Shown here: positions 19,909 through 20,759 of the stretch, piece after piece | Layout of the letters: each line of letters starts with the position of its first letter | How positions within the stretch are numbered: position 1 is the first letter of the stretch | Origin: a virus | Virus record (IMG/VR): IMGVR_UViG_3300032322_001969 | Location: 1 to 20,759 of that record | Length of the DNA: 20,759 nucleotides | Direction: 5' to 3' (one strand) | Made by a program: the position numbers and the translations under genes | Notes under the pieces: model-generated | What the model was told of the DNA's origin: nothing | The model's input: the letters and a program-made list of their open reading frames with translations, nothing else | Databases searched by the model: none

Positions 19909-20759
19909 ATGGAAAATCTGTCAGATAAGACTAGAAGTCTAGTAGAGCAATATATCATTAACCAACATAGAGATTTTTCTGATGCTCGGATAGGAGTGGA
20001 GGAAACTTGGATTGAGTGTTGGGCACAGTACACAACATCCGTACAGTCATTAGAATATATTCGTAGTAAAACTACTCAGACTATCGGTAATGTTTCTAAT
20101 AACTGGAGACATCGGTACAATCTCGGAAAAGTTTATGAAGCAGTAGAGATGCTTCATTCTTATTTTTACAAAGCTCTTTTTCCAGTGTCTACCTGGTTCA
20201 GTGTTGAACCGAGAATGCCAGAGTATGGAGAGGAAGCTAGAATACTTAAAAAATTGATGGCATTCGACTTTGACGTATCTAATTTTTACCAGGAAGCTGA
20301 CAGTTTTCTCAGACAACTTATAATCTTAGGCACTTCGTGGCAGAGTATCGAGTGGTGTGAGGAGAACCAGCGAAATAAGTTCAGAACACTAGACGTGTTC
20401 GATGTCTGGGTAGACCCTCTAGCTCATACTGTAAATGATTCCGATTTGATAGTTAGATACTTACTAACAAAAGAAATTATACTGAAAAAAATTGATAGTG
20501 GAGAGTTCGACTGGAATAAAGAAGACTTCGAGAAATACTGTGAAAAACGGACTCTCCCACAGGATGATAAATACAGTGTTCAAACTATCCGTGACTTTAT
20601 GGGTCTAAACCCGTTTAGTACCAAAAACGAGAAAGACAAGTACGAGGTACTGGAATACTGGGGAGATGTACGGTTAGTAGACGACTCTTTTATTAACTAT
20701 AAAGCTAAGTTGATAGGCGGAAGACTTGTTGAGTTTGAAAAATGCACTTATAGTGCAAA
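19909..20759 (+). CDS. Portal protein (partial)
   Basis: The frame opens at ATG 19909, one base after the terminase stop, with GGAGG about 11 bases upstream, and stays open to the right edge (about 283 residues). Its position immediately after the terminase and the segment DVFDVWVDPLAHTVNDSDL near residues 160-180, a pattern common to portal proteins of short-tailed phages, support the call. Early residues (GVEETWIECWAQYTTS, then NNWRHRYNLGKVYEAVEMLH) are consistent with the clip/stem build-up seen in podovirus portals. The remaining part of the gene lies outside. Confidence 0.7.
   Translation, partial: MENLSDKTRSLVEQYIINQHRDFSDARIGVEETWIECWAQYTTSVQSLEYIRSKTTQTIGNVSNNWRHRYNLGKVYEAVEMLHSYFYKALFPVSTWFSVEPRMPEYGEEARILKKLMAFDFDVSNFYQEADSFLRQLIILGTSWQSIEWCEENQRNKFRTLDVFDVWVDPLAHTVNDSDLIVRYLLTKEIILKKIDSGEFDWNKEDFEKYCEKRTLPQDDKYSVQTIRDFMGLNPFSTKNEKDKYEVLEYWGDVRLVDDSFINYKAKLIGGRLVEFEKCTYSA

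Overview
The window looks like most of a T7-like, short-tailed (podovirus) phage genome. It carries a family A DNA polymerase, a fused primase-helicase with a T7 gp4 layout, a T7 endonuclease I homologue, a T7-type large terminase and, running off the right edge, a portal protein. The host is probably a cyanobacterium. This is inferred mainly from two pentapeptide-repeat proteins whose N-termini (EELLxLYAxGxRxF style) are common in cyanobacteria, and from a general resemblance to freshwater cyanophages of the Pf-WMP3/Pf-WMP4/A-4L type. No RNA polymerase gene, integrase, tRNA or CRISPR array was seen.

The layout is two divergent arms. The left arm (1-15918) is entirely on the minus strand. Transcription starts near 16 kb and reads leftwards. 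It falls into blocks: (a) 15918-12590, small unknown genes, one with a membrane segment, ending in a ParB-like protein and a strong terminator (12507-12544); (b) 12263-11002, an unknown 280-aa protein and a probable permuted NlpC/P60 (LRAT-like) protein, bounded by a palindromic promoter and a strong terminator (10924-10968); (c) 10870-1, the replication and recombination operon, driven by a sigma70-like promoter fused to that terminator. Block (c) runs primase-helicase, two pentapeptide proteins, endonuclease I, DNA polymerase, a Sak3-like annealing protein, a PD-(D/E)XK exonuclease and an SNF2 helicase with HARP-like N-terminal motifs. Many neighbours here overlap by ATGA, which suggests translational coupling.

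The right arm (16696 onward) is on the plus strand and begins the virion and packaging module: a 70-aa protein, an 11-bp tandem repeat, a Gln-rich coiled-coil protein, a putative structural protein, a 77-aa protein in the small-terminase position, the large terminase and the portal. The 777-bp gap between the arms (15919-16695) is AT-rich and highly structured. It holds an iteron-like ACAAGTAAT array enclosed by 13-bp inverted repeats, and two large palindromes, and is the best candidate for a replication origin or divergent control region.

The most unusual signal is a family of intergenic hairpins in the left arm (7139, 7793, 14494, 14891, with a variant at 15326). The 11-nt loop is conserved, the stem pairs covary, and each hairpin sits between a stop codon and the next ribosome binding site. 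Genes carrying it also share near-identical translation starts, although they lie 7 kb apart and encode unrelated proteins.
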